NCBI GenBank assembly: GCA_025331565.1
Contig: JAFREQ010000068.1
Span: 1,240,001-1,304,000 of the forward strand
Direction: 5' to 3'
Source of the DNA: Holacanthus passer
Taxonomy: Eukaryota > Chordata > Actinopteri > Pomacanthidae
Length of the DNA: 64,000 bases
The notes beneath the pieces were generated by a model. That model had not been told where the DNA came from. It was given only the letters and a program-made list of their open reading frames with translations, and ran no database searches. Each line of letters opens with the position of its first letter. The stretch's first letter is position 1. This document shows positions 1 to 13,300 of this stretch, in pieces. The translations under genes and the position numbers were made by a program.

Positions 1-1896
1 TGCCTTCCACTGTTTGCCAGCAGCTCCAGTTTTAACAAGCATAGATTCAGCGCCCTTGTTCATGCACAGTTATTGAGCAAACAAAAGTTTTTTAACTTGT
101 TTCCCAAGTATTTGTGTGATCTAGAAATACGTTGATATCAAGTTCATGAGAAAAGTGATAGAATAAATAAACAGAATAGAATAAAAAGAAGTAGAATAGA
201 ATAAAAAGAAATAAATACACTGTTAATGTATATGATTGCAGAGAGCTTTTTTGTTTGGATCATATTTGGACCTGTTTTTGGACTTGTTACACAAAAAGTT
301 TGTGAGTCCATGTTACACGCTGTCCAGACACTAAGGGAGTGTTAAAAGTCATAACTCACTTCTTATATCTAAAAATGTTGTTAAATAGAGACACACTATG
401 ACTAATTGGATCTGACTGGACTGAAAGCTCTTTACTTTGAAGTCAAATGTGACCTTGATCAGCAGCTGTGTTAGTGTGAGACCCAGCTAATCCCACTGTA
501 GGTGTGTCCTCTCCTCCGCAGAGTAAATCTGTCAAAAGAAGAGACTGCTGTCTTCTCTCACAGAGATGGCCGTGTGGGTGTGGGCGGGTGGTTGGGTGGG
601 GTTGCCTCACCAGGAGAGCAGAGATGGCGCTGTCCTAAAAACACAGGAAACTGCAGGGTGGGTTTGGAGGGGGTGTTTTGCTACAAATGGCAAAGGATCG
701 TGAGAACAAGTGTTTCCAAGTGTGTGTGTTTATGTGTTTGCAGCCATGCATGTGCTCTTACACCTACTAGTGTGTACATATCAACAAGTCTCTTAGTATT
801 GTGTGTCTGAGCACTTGAAAAGATGTTTATTTAAAAAAGCATTTTGACTGAATGTGTGCATATTTGTAGTGAATATAACCTCATTGTATTTGTGTTTGTG
901 TTTTGGTGTGTGAGAGTGCGAGAGAGAGTGCTTGGGACAATCAGGGTGGAGAGGAAATGGTGACACCCTGGGAGAGAGAGAGAGCAAGAGAGGGGGGCTT
1001 TGGCTGTGGCCATGTGAAGGATAGAGAGACATAAACAAAGAAACAAAGAGAGAGAGAGGACCTGGGAACAGGAGAGGAGAGACCGGCTCAGGTTGCATCC
1101 AACAAAGAGTTTGTCTGAGAGCAGAGGGGAGAGAGGGAGGAAGACTGAGAAGATGGAGAGAGAGTGAAAGGTGGGGATACAGAGGAAGAAGGAAAGATAG
1201 AGGGAAAGCAGGTGTAGAAGGAGATATTAAGAAAGGAAGCAGGAGCCACTTGAAGGAAGCAAGAGGTGAAGAGTGAAAGTTGGAGTAATCTGAGAGAGGA
1301 GACGTACTAAAGACGGACACAAAACCAGGTGGTGTCACGTTTCTGTCGAGCAGGTATCCTGATTTTCATGTTGTGTGTGTGTTTCCATGTTTGTATGTAG
1401 GCAAAAGAGAAGAGTTAATCCTCTTCAAATCAGTCAAAGTTGCTCCTGTTATCTCTTGCAGTTACATGTGTTTGTGTGTGTTGGCCTGACCTTGAAAGAG
1501 TTGCTCAGAGGTTTGTGTCTGTTTGTGTGTGTGTGTGTTAGAGAGGGCCTTCATGCACATGGGTTTATGTTAAGGATAAGGGAAAGATTAGACAAGTCAT
1601 TATGTCAATGAGAATAGATGTGCTAGAGGTAGGGAGTATTGTAGTGTGTTTACAAGTGTGTGTCAAGGTTTGAATTAACGGTGTGTGTCATGCTTAATGA
1701 GCCATGCTTTCTTTTCTTTGCTGGAGTGTAGAAGTGCCAGGAGTGTAAAGTGAAACAGAGATAGAGTGTGTGTGTGTCGTAGTTGTGGTTGAGTTTAGAC
1801 CTTGTGCGCTTAATGGACCTGCCCTTGCTTTGCCTTTGCTCTCTGCCAACAGCGTGTTTATTCTGATGAACCTGTGTGTGTTTGTTTTCTGTGCAG
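1..1896 (+). other. limch1: limch1 intron upstream of the first visible exon
   Basis: No exon is supported here. The stretch holds an A-rich imperfect repeat around 170-220 (AGAATAGAATAAAAAG-type units), a purine-rich block at about 900-1290 dominated by GAGA and AGGA, and scattered TG runs. It ends in the pyrimidine/GT-rich acceptor before 1897. The exons encoding the start of the CH domain must lie further left. Confidence 0.6.
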
Positions 1897-2003
1897 GACA
1901 ATCTCAGTGTGTTTCTGCGCGGCTGTGAGGAGTTGGGACTCAAAGGCTCCCAGCTGTTTGACCCTGGAGACCTGCAGGACACGTCGACACGCCCCACCGC
2001 CAA
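1897..2003 (+). CDS. limch1: limch1 exon 1 of window (CH domain, middle)
   Basis: The exon starts in phase 0 after a TTTTCTGTGCAG acceptor and ends AA|GTAAGC. It encodes the CH-domain stretch with FLRGCEELGLKGSQLFDPGD (visible residues 1-35), typical of the LIMCH1/LMO7 CH fold. The two trailing bases pair with the first base of the next exon to make Lys. Confidence 0.9.
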
Positions 2004-5000
2004 GTAAGCCTCAAAGCTTCAGTGTTACCTTACTACTCAATAGGTGTGTGTGTTTGTGAATGCGTGTGTATTTCTTTCAGTTTTGTTCCTCAGTACAACT
2101 GTCTGTCGTTTGAAGAAGGTGAAACCTCAGTGTTTGATAAGAAAGTTATACCGCTTTCACACTGGACAAAGAAGGCTTATATTTTATTAAGTGGATGGGC
2201 CGAGTATTGACGATGAACACTTCAGTCGTGTGTTAATAGATATCTTGTCTGTATCACTGGTTGTGTGGTCCATTGTGTGTCAGTCTCCATCAGTCACCCT
2301 GCCTGTCATTCTTTGCATCAGACAATCGCCCAGTTCACTGCCAACATAAATAACTGAGAGTCAGTGGAAGTTTGTAGAGCCTGTGTCAGTGGAGCAACAA
2401 TAGCATATCTGTTAGACACAACTGGTCTCTGTCCAAATACAACACAAGAGTTTGCATCCCTCACTGAACCGTGACTCCGGCTTTGTTGCTTGGTGACAAA
2501 GCCAAGTGCATGTAGTTTTTTATGTATACTGTATGTGTTTATGTGAATGTGTGGGTGTGTCATTGTGTGTTTGTGTGCGTGTGACATGTACTGTCCTCAT
2601 GCTTACTGTGTAGAGAGGGGTCGGTCTTAAATAGTCTCAGGAGGAGCTGCTTGACTGGTTCTGTCAGGACAAGGAACCCTTTGAAAGCTTTGGCTTTGTG
2701 TGTGTGTGTGTCTGTGTGAGTGTGTGTGTTTCGTTTCTTCAATAACTTTCAACCAATCCATTTTGAGCAAATTAGTAAGGATTTCACTCTTCTATGAGGA
2801 ACGGGTTGCGTCATATTCACTGCTGGTTGCAAATTGGCTTCACCATGCTGGCTTTGTGCAGAGTTCAAGCAGATGAGAGATCACGAGGCTCTCCAATGTC
2901 CAGCCAGATTGAAAGAGGGCGTAGGATTGACCTCTCATTCAAGAAATACTAATTGTTCATATCCTTGTTTATATAAGCACGTGGCAAAATAATACAAGCA
3001 GCAGAGGAGGAGAGACACTGTTTGCCTGCAAACAAGTGTTTGATAGAAAGATGTGCAATTTGTAACTTGTAGAATGCTGTTGTTAGCCAGCTAGCCATGG
3101 CATGTTATAGAATATAATTTTGAATTTGAACGGGTGATTACACATGGTGAAATAATGATGTTTTTTTCCTACTGTCAAACGGTAGTTCAAATTTCAAATA
3201 TAAAGTGACAGTCCTGATGTGTGTTATTTGAAAATGCTCACTACAAACTGATAAAGCAATAAGAATAAAAGAGCTCCAATGCATCGTTTTTTTTTTTCTG
3301 TGGAAGATGATTTTCATGCTGAATAAAAATAAATATGTTCACTCCAGAGATATCATCAGGAATAATCAGAATTAGCACACACTGAGAAGGAAACATTGGT
3401 GTCATTGTTTAAGTGGCCCTGTGCTATTTCCAGTCGTTATGTAACCCTCTGTCGTACAGGATGCTATTTCCTTGCAGCTTGTACCCATGACAGGAAACTG
3501 TTTCAGTGCTTCTCCCCCCTGAGTCTCTGGACAGGTGTTTACTCATCTAGGAAACAGCTTTGGACAGGGAGGCTTGAAGACAGGCAGGTTTGGGTACACT
3601 GTGAACTCAGGCCTGAAATATCTCCTGTTCCTCTGCATGTTGATGGAAATGGATCCATTTCCAAGATCTAAGTGACAATTTGCCAGGCAGATTCGATGGG
3701 ATGAGAGGGAAGAGAGGCTGTGTTTCCACTCAGCTGTCCAGTAAATTTTACACAAAGTTTTGAAATGCTGCAAAAAATAAAATGCCGATTAAATGTGTTT
3801 CCCTCAGTTGAGTAGAAATCAAAATCAGAAATTCAAGGTTAGGTATGAGAAAAAATCCCTCAGGGTTTCATTAGTATTGATTAGTACTGAGTTGCTACTA
3901 CTCATCACTGTCAGCAAGTACTGGAAAATATTTCATGCTATGACCTTAAAGAAATGCACATGGTAATACTATTTATTTAACCTCACATCACGCAGCACGT
4001 GGCCTGCCTGGGACATTTCTTGAAGGTTTCTCTCGTCAATTAAAAAGAAAAAAATTCAGGACTTCCACAGCAGATTACAATTTTTTTCTGACAAAGGATA
4101 CTGTTCTGATACTGTGTGAATGAAATCATGCATACAGATTCTGACAGAGACAAAGAGAAACACCAAAAAGAAAAGGTCAAATATGCCCCTAAATATGATC
4201 TAATACCTTGTGGAATCTGGTATTTGTCCTTCAGGTTTGCTTCTACAAGGTAACGACAGAGAAAAGCAACCTGTCTCTGTGTTTAGTCAGCTGACAGACA
4301 GAGAGGATGATGGGGAGGAAGGAGGAGGGGGAGGGTTTACAGATCATTCCCTCCAGCTACTTTCACCTTGCTCTTCTTCTCCTCTTTCACTCGTCTCTTT
4401 GTCAGGTCGCTGCTGTCATGGAAAACTCACGCAACTGCAATTTGGGTGTCACTTGTGTGTTGAGTGAGTTGGACTCTGACCCTCAGGCTTTTGAAACCAG
4501 TTATAAACAGTTTGTGTATACTATGTATTGTATACTTTTCTGTTTTCCATGTTGGGTAGTACATTTCCTATACAAAGAGATGCACTGCATCATCCTTGTA
4601 AGCTGTTTTGTATCCATACCAGATGATCTGTTATCCAGGATTTGTTTGTGTGTTTACTTGGCTCCCCAGTAGATATAGCTGCAGTGCAGTGTATATATAG
4701 TAAGGATCTGTTAAGCTGTAAATATGCTTCTCTGAAGATACATGCAAAGGTCTCTGCAATCCTACGCAGAGAAGAGTGTTATGGGTAACCACAGGTCGAG
4801 TTGATCAACGAGTTGATTGGTTGATAGTATAAAAGAAACAAGTGACACCCATACACACTCGCCTACATGCTGCCCAGGGGAGCATCATTCCAGCTTTATT
4901 CATATTAATCACTTGACCATATATTTTCAAGGCAACTGTGCTCTCTAAAATGTTATCTATTTTCCATATAAGTTAACCTGTGTTTCATGTAAAGTGATCC

Positions 5001-5839
5001 TTTTACCCCAGATGTGTTTTCCATAGACAGTTTTCTATATGAAGTGCTCTGATATCCATGTAAAATGAACTGAATATCCATAGAAATGATTTGTTATTCT
5101 TCTCTTATCTTGATAAAGAGATATGATTCATAATGAAAGATAATGAGGGAAACATATTCAAACCATCATGTTTTCCTTCTGACAAATCTTGCAAAATGTG
5201 CAGCCAGCCACCTCATAACCAGCACCAGAGAGAGAAACCACATCCCGCCCATCCTGGCTTCACTCCATGGCTCCTTTTCAAACCAGTATAAATTTTGAGA
5301 ATTATTTGATCTCCTTTAAGGCTGTTTTTTGGACTAGCACTTGGTTAAATTTAAGAGCATTTAACCAAATGAACCTGAGTACAGATTTAGAGCTTTTTTG
5401 GTCACAATCCAGGCTGAAGCCTGAGGATCTCCAGGCTGAAGCCTGAGGATCACCAGGCTTCTCCATTAGGGTGCTCTGACTCTGGCAGGAAGACTTTGTC
5501 AGGTCTGCTTTTGCCTTTAACTCTGTCTAATGAACACTTTTTAAGACTTTGAGCTTTTCTTTTGTTTGTATTGTATGTATTTTAGTTTTTTCTGTTATCG
5601 TTGTATAATAATGTAAAAAGAAAATCCACATATAAAGAAGAAGGTTCACCAATGTATTTCTGATGCACATACAAAGTATCTGTAGCCAATCAGATGGCTC
5701 CTTCCGTTTGAGCCAATCACATGAGCGTACATTCAAATGTGTGTCTGTTTCATGATTTTTGAACATTGTCACTTCTTTTGTGTGTGTGTGTGTGTGTACA
5801 TTTGTTTGTGTGTTTATTTTAGTCTGTTTCTCAGGGCCT

Positions 5840-5874
<35 letters not shown>

Positions 5875-7292
5875 CTAGAAGTATATATTTCCACAACACA
5901 AGTGTGTATTGGGGTCAGTTTTACAACTGGTTCATTCCACTTCCCATTTATAGCTTCAAGTGGTGAGCCGCAAGATCCACTTCTTTTCATTTTGGCGACA
6001 TCTGTGGTGCTAAGTGGCCACTGCTGTGGTGTTTCTGCACTGCACCTCCCAGAGATCACTTCATGTGCCCCCCCCTCCTACTGTGACATCTGTCTCCTCT
6101 GACTCTCTGTTGAAGACTTTGTGAATTATGAATGCTGGTGTGAAATGGCAGCTCTAGAAAGGCGCCTTTGCTCTTTGGTCTTTTGGAGAAACTAATACAG
6201 ATATTCCATTGTGTAGTTTATATTTTAGACAAACTGCAGCCATTGAACATAACTGCTGGAAATATTAAATAAATAAAAACAACAAACTGTATCCAGAGAT
6301 GCAAGAGTCTGTTAGTTCTACTTGCGTGGGCTGCAGCCACTGCAGATTCCTCTATACAGTATATTCAATAAGTTTTGTTTTTGCTGCATGGATATGTGGG
6401 AGTTGGATGGTTTAAAAGGTGTCTAATGTTTTTATGTGAGATTTTTCATTAAATTACACCAGAAGTCAAAGTGTCACTCTGTCTTTCTCCCTGTCTTTCT
6501 CATCCTCCCAGGGGAAGTGACTGCAGCCGAAAACTCAAGAATGTAAGTGATACTTCTGGAAAACAGTGGGATCATTTGTTTGTGTGTTAAATATATGTTT
6601 GGATGGAAACTGTTATTGTGGTCCGGTGTTTCGGTTTGTGCTGTGGTTGTCACTGTCTTTTCTTTCAGCTGTTCTTATCATGTCTGTTCCACATCTACCA
6701 GTTCTGTTCATTCTACAGTCAGCTGCATGTACTGTATTATTCTACTGAAACACTTCTGGCTTTACTTTGTGAAGCTATTCTAGTTTTAACTTTTCTGGCT
6801 GTTCTGCTGTATCTATCCTCTGTAGTCTTCTCGACCACATCTTTTATGTATTTTACCTGCTTTTACCTGTATTTTATCTTTTAGCTCTACATATTCAGTT
6901 TATTGTGTGTTCCACATTTTCCAACTATTTTCTATTTTATATCTATCTGTTTGATTGTTGTTACGTTACTCCAGCTTTTCAAGTAACACCAGTAGTTTTT
7001 GTAGGTCCCTTTGTTCTGCTCTTTATAGTTTAATTCAATCTTTTGTCCTTTTTCATTTGTTATAATTTGTTATAATTTTAAATATTTGACCATCAATACC
7101 CTTTTTTCTGTTACACTTGATCTATCTTCTTCCTATTATGCTTATTTGTTGTTCTATCTCCCTTTTATGTCTGCAGCACTAGTGTTGTCTGTTTTGTACA
7201 AATATACCTCAACAAGCTCTTCTGTTTTTCTAATAATGCTGCTTTAAGAAGTAGAACACATAATGCTAGCCCTGCCCACTATGCAGTCAGAG

Positions 7293-7345
<53 letters not shown>

Positions 7346-10300
7346 CCTCCCTCCCTCCCTCTCTGTGACGCTGCTGTGCACTGTACAAGTTAATGTGTTG
7401 AGCTGCAGAGCTGGCCTGGGCTGCTAGCTCATTTAGCTGACTGCACACAGGGACTCTCAGCCACATTAGCCAGCATTCGCAGCAATAGTAAACGATCCAC
7501 AAAGTCCCAGCAGCCAGTGCTTTAGCCAGGATCTGCTACAAGGATATGCAACTACACTATGGATCTGCACTGCACACTCATGCTGAGGACTAGGATTTGA
7601 TAGCAGCTGTCTCTGCAGCACATCCCATATTGAGAGGTGAAGGAACTGCGCTGAGAAGAATTTGCTGATTTGGCCATAAAGGTGTTGTTTATCAAACAGA
7701 TTGGATGTTGAAGTGGAAAGAGGGCACTGCATGGATTGGTGGTATATTGCTAGAGTCACAAGATGATCGTTTAGCAGGTGCAGGTGTGAACAACAAGGGC
7801 TGATTGTGCCTGTGTCTATTGTGATGACTAGTGTGGGGAATCAGCATCTGTGTGTACCGCAGGCCTCTGGATGGTGACTTGTGATTAAACGTGTGCATGC
7901 ATGGGCTTGTGTGTATGTGTTTACACTGTAGGTGCATTTTTGGGTTCATACCTGCCCTTGTGTATGTATCACTTAAGTGTGTGTGCACATGAAACAAAGA
8001 GATGACATTTTTCAGTGGAACCACAGGTCTTTCCACATTTGCCAGATCAGACAGCTGCCGAAACTGAAGAGGCAAAGCAAGTGTGATGCTGTGCATCACT
8101 TCACTGTCAGTCTGTTGTTTATGTTTCTCTCAGTCTAAACTCCACTGACATGTTTTGTTTGAACTACTGTAGCTCGGTGCTTGCGTCCAAGTTTTGGTTT
8201 TTGTACAGTTGTTTGCTGTAGCTTTAGGGTTGCATGTCTAAACCATGCAGGCACAGTTGTGGCATGTTTTCCCGTTGCAGTTGTTGTGCAGTTTAGATCA
8301 ATATGGATGCGTTTAAAGCATACTGATAAGCAACTGTAACACATTTGGTGCTGACCCACTTCCAATGGGAGCTGGCACGGATGTTATTATACTGGTGATA
8401 CAGGAGCAAATACACTCTGCTGCTCAGTCTGCAGACGATGAAGCATAGCCACAGCAGATGCAATATTGCTTTAGCATATAACTTAAAATGTGTGGCATTC
8501 TGTGCAGTAGCAAGATGAAACATAATGTACAATGAATTCATATTAAGACAAATGCCAAAACTGCAAATCTATCACAGTAGTTTTGATCTGCATTTGAAAA
8601 GATTTCCGGTTTGATCCCTTGTGATCTTATGTCTACACTTTTGAAGTGTCCTTGAGCAAAACATTAAATCCCTTCTTATTGTAATGTTGTAGTAGTAAGG
8701 CTGATTCTACTTTGGCATAAAAGATGAATTTCTCTTCAGGAATCAGCACAGTATCACACACAAAAGACTTGTGCTTCTTCTCATCAGCATGCCAGTTTCT
8801 TTGCTCTTCCTCCAAGCGTGATCAGCAGACGGTGTTTACACTGACAGTATGACTGAAATAAACACATTAAGCCATGCTGAGCTTTCTTATCAAAGCAATC
8901 CCTGTGAGGAGCTGGTTGACATGGACACAGTAAATATAGCTGGGAACACTTGGCCAACAGTGCTAAAGGTGCAGCTCTGTGTGATCTCCCAGTGGCCACA
9001 GCAAATCTGTACATTCTGCATTTTAGGCATTTAGCTGACTCCAAAGGGCAGCCAGCTTCACTTCCTCACTAAAATGCAGGATTACTTCAGGACATCAGGT
9101 TACAAGCAAGAGTCAGAAGTACGGCCCCCTACAGCTACTGATTTTACAGGGTTATTGTGTTGGAAGGAGATGAGATTGATCTGGTAATTTATGCAGTCAT
9201 GGCTAAGCTAGCTAACAGGCAAAATATAAATCACTGTGGCCCCTGAGGGGATGCTGTGTTTCGGTGGCCTGTGACTGGTTTCAATGGCTCAGTGATGTCG
9301 TGTTTGTGCAGGACACATTAACTAACATGTAACTGGATTGTCTTGGCCAGAAAACCAGCTTGTATTGCTTTGTAGGGAGGAAATCAAAGGAACAGAGTGG
9401 AGAATGGAACAAAGTGTTTGCTTCTTGCACTTTTGCTTTCCTTCAATACAACCTTGAGCTGACAAAATTTTTTGCCGTATTAAGGCTTATTATATTTGTT
9501 CGCGCAGTATGTCGACTATGATTGAACTGCACAATTTGCCTCTGAAAAACATTGTATTACATTATCCTAATTTTATGCAATTGTACTCATAGTGTGGTAA
9601 TGATTGGTTTGGAACAGCCAACTTGGGCCTCAAACAAATTGGCCTTGAATGACATGTTTTGTCTTGACAGTCTAATGGACAGAATGTCTGAATCCAAGGT
9701 ATCATTATGAAAACATTTGACTGCAGTGAGGAACTTTAGTTTAAGATTTCACTCAGGACCACTGGATGACCTGTGTTGCTATTGTTTCAAACAAACCTAA
9801 ACAGCTCTCACTGTCCGTGTATCATGAATGTGATCTTTTACATTACATTACAGATACGTATGTAAGCAAACACATCATCATGAGGGTGGTGTCATAATAG
9901 TGAACATAGTGACTAGCAAATGAAAACTTACTCTGATTATTGAACCTGTGTATGTACATCCTGTATCTGTCATTGTTTCCCCTTGCACTGAGATGTGCTT
10001 TGTTCACACATTTGGTAGTAACTGGTCTACAGTTATGTTGAGTTTACTTTTTACAAAGTTTCATCTCATTGTATCATGACGTCTGACTGTATTTTTTCTT
10101 TTCTTTAGGTTCTAATCACCATCTACTGGTTGGGTCGTGCTGCCAACAGCTGTACCTCCTACAACGGGCCCACGCTGGACCTGAAAGAGTTTGAGGGCTT
10201 GCTGTCACAGATGAGAAAGGTTTGCTATGTCATGTTTATGTCCCTCATAAATTATGTTTAAGTCATGTCTCGGGCTAAAAATATGATGAAATCTTCTAAA

Positions 10301-13300
10301 CTACAGGGACAATATAATCAGTAGTTGTTGTTGCAGTTGTATTACAAATCTTGAAGCCACAACAGCTGGTAGAGCTGGTAGAGTACTGCTGGTAGAGTAT
10401 AGCACAAGAGGTAAAATAAGGCTGTCGATTTCCTTTAAGCAAAAAAATCACAGATTTGATCCCTGCAGTAACCAAATGTCCTGACAAATCACACAAATTA
10501 TACTGGACCACTGATTTTAGGGTGCACTGAGTGAGTGTTTGTTAAATGTACACAGACCTCCAAGAAATCACTGCAGGCAGCGTATGATAGCCCCCACCCG
10601 AGGTCCAGGGATGACCTCTGGTTAATTAGGCTCTTGTGTCAATCATCTCGACCTGGTTCCACCCTTTTATCAACCCAAAGGGACAGAGAAAAGTTAGCAT
10701 TAGCAAGCCCCCAAGACACACACACTCACACACACATGCAGTCTATGACAACCACTCATAACCATGATGTCATCCCCATGTGATTTATTCCACAATGTGA
10801 TGTCCCTTTGCTGATCTATAAAACGGAGAAATCACTGCCAACTCAGCAGAATAACTTTCCCAGATGTTCACACGTTGCAACTGACCAAAACAAAGCCACG
10901 TTTCTATGATACAAAAAAGAGAGCAATAATAAAATGACACATGAAAGTGAAGGAAAACACATCAGGTGCACACTCTCAAATTAAATTGGCACTTTGTTTA
11001 TTTGTCAGCTAATGAAAAGAACACCACACCTTAAAAAAAAAAAAAAAAACTCCTTTTCTATAATTGTATTTCTATAGTATAATGAGTGAACAAACACTTT
11101 AAGCTTTAAGTGCAATGTGATGGTTTTAGGTTTAGGCAACAAGAACAATTCAGTCAAAATGGGATAAAATTCTGACAGCGGTAAAATAAAAACTGAAGTT
11201 TAACTAATTGATCTGGGATTTAACCTCAGTCATTGGATTTCAAAGCAAATGTTTACACCTCTCCATCTGTCTGAACAATACACTTGGCAGTACAGCCTAG
11301 TTGAAAACATAGAGTTTGTCAGAAGTTTTGGGAGTTACATAAAAGAGTGTCCAAGGGTCAGGAACAGGAAGTCTTTGGTAGACAGGAAAGGCCTTTCCCC
11401 ACCTTCCATTAGCTGCATAGACATGTTTCAACTGTAGGCATACAAAGGGAGGGGTCACTGAGGTGAAGAGAGAATGATGGAGAGGGATTTGAGTAGAAGA
11501 AAAGAAGAGAAAATGTCAAGAGAGAAAGAAGGGCTAGAGAAAGTTGTTTTAGGACTTACAGTAAGATGTTTCAACGAGGTAAACATTCTTCAGATATTGT
11601 TTGAGCAGGTGAAACTTAAATTCTCTTAAGTTGTCAGATTAATGTAATGCAGACAACAAGTTTAATCAATGTACTTTGCATGAAATATTATTTATTTTTC
11701 CATGTCTGTGCACCCATTTTAGACGTTGTGCTTTTGTGTATGTGTTTCTGAATGTTAAGGAGGCAGAGGAGGCAGAGAGCCCTAAACGCAGCATCCGGGA
11801 CAGTGGCTACATCGACTGCTGGGACTCTGAGCGCAGCGACTCTCTCTCGCCGCCACGCCACGGCCGCGAGGACTCATTCGACAGTCTGGACTCCTTCGGC
11901 TCACGCTCACGACAAACCCCGTCGCCGGACGTCCTGGTCGCCCGCGGCAGCAGCGATGGTAGGAAACAGCGTACTCTTTACACACTTTATGCTTTTTACA
12001 CTCTTCATATTTACATGACCTGAATAATGACCCTTCTAAATTAAAGGTTGCAGGTTAAATCTGTTCAATAGCCATTGTGTCATTTTAGCCACAGCCATGT
12101 CTTATGGAAGGGAAGTAATTCAGTACTGGCTGTTTTGTTAGGGTCAATTGTGGTGTATAGATACAGTATATAGATAAATGGGGTTCATTGTCCTGTGCTA
12201 CTGTAGTAAAGTATGTTGCTCTCCTCCCTGTTTTTTCACAGGACAACGCCCAGTGCTAGTTAAAGGCTATTTGAAAGCATTGAATGTTCTCAGTGCGATG
12301 CCTGTTTTGAAGTCAGGCTGTAGTCATTGTTTCACTTCAGCTACAGCTATATGTCTTGTGATGGGGACAAAATTCAGTACAGGCATGGCTATTTTTGTTC
12401 TAATCAAATTTAGCATGTAGACACAGTGTACATATCCTGTAAATGATGTAGTTTGTGCTTCTGGTGCTGTTGTAGTAAAGCCTGTTGTTTTGCAAAGTCT
12501 GTGTATGTTCCAAATTTGTCAGTTAAAAACATTTCTTGTTTCCAATTTGAAATATTAGAAATCCAGTCTATTGTCGATTTATTAACCTCGGAAAAAAGAC
12601 TACGTGCACATCCCGAATCTTCATTTTCCCCTATGAAAAGCTGCTCATGTATCTCCTTTGCGTGTCTGGAACAGTTCTCGGATCACTCATATTTGATGTC
12701 AATCTGCAATGTCAAAAAAAATATGCACGAGCCTAACTACAATAACAAATGCTGTCACATCTGTTTTTGTTTCAAACACACTTGAGTTATGTAACATTAG
12801 CACAGGCTCCACCAACATGACATCCAATGACAGTACTGTCAGGTGACGTAAAATTTAAGACATTTGATTTATTTGTCCTCGTGGAAGCACTGAAAAATTC
12901 TCATTTAGTTGATAAAGTAAAAGTGGCAGCAAGGCTACAAGAATAAGGTTTTCATTTGGTGTAGGAAAAAAGGCACTTCAGTGTAGTAATATTCTGATTA
13001 CACATCACATCTGTGTCCCTTGAGAGGAATAAAATCTGGAGGTTTTAGCTGTGGTTTGAAAACTGTGAGGCACTGAACACCTGCCTGGTCAGTGGGAGCT
13101 CTGTTTAAGAGCATCAGAAAGATCTTTAAAATTGAAATAAAAATGTGTGTTGTGATTAGATGTACTGATATTAAAATGTTGTTTTGTTTTTTTTACTTTG
13201 TGGAGCCAATTTCCCACCACCTCCTCTTTTTCTTCCTTAAATCCAACTGATTAAAAACACACCAACGCATCAAAAAGTCAATATTTCTACTTTTAAATAT

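Larger units (their letters stand above)
2004..6511 (+). other. limch1: limch1 intron (4.5 kb) with microsatellites
   Basis: No exon is seen. The intron contains a 22-bp tandem duplication at 5409-5452 with a partial third unit, a TG run at about 5779-5797 and a (CT)15 run at 5841-5870. The rest is AT-rich unique-looking sequence. Confidence 0.6.
6543..10108 (+). other. limch1: limch1 intron (3.6 kb) with CT microsatellite and SINE remnant
   Basis: No coding exon is supported. A 70-bp CT/CCCT microsatellite lies at about 7294-7364. It is followed by a GC-richer unique segment (7365-7690) that could hold an untranslated first exon of a short isoform, though nothing in the sequence proves this. 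A degenerate tRNA-type SINE lies at about 8601-8690. Confidence 0.55.

Noticed and set aside
502..810. Possible missing CH-domain exon after CTCCGCAG near 521
   Set aside because: The translation does not resemble the CH domain and the downstream donor does not give the required phase.
793..1338. 181-codon minus-strand open frame
   Set aside because: It is a product of the purine-rich block: Ser/Leu/Pro low complexity with no family resemblance.
10330..10500. SINE-like segment with GATTTGATCCCTGCAG
   Set aside because: It has a B-box-like match only. The CTGGTAGAG repeats upstream do not form a convincing tRNA head.
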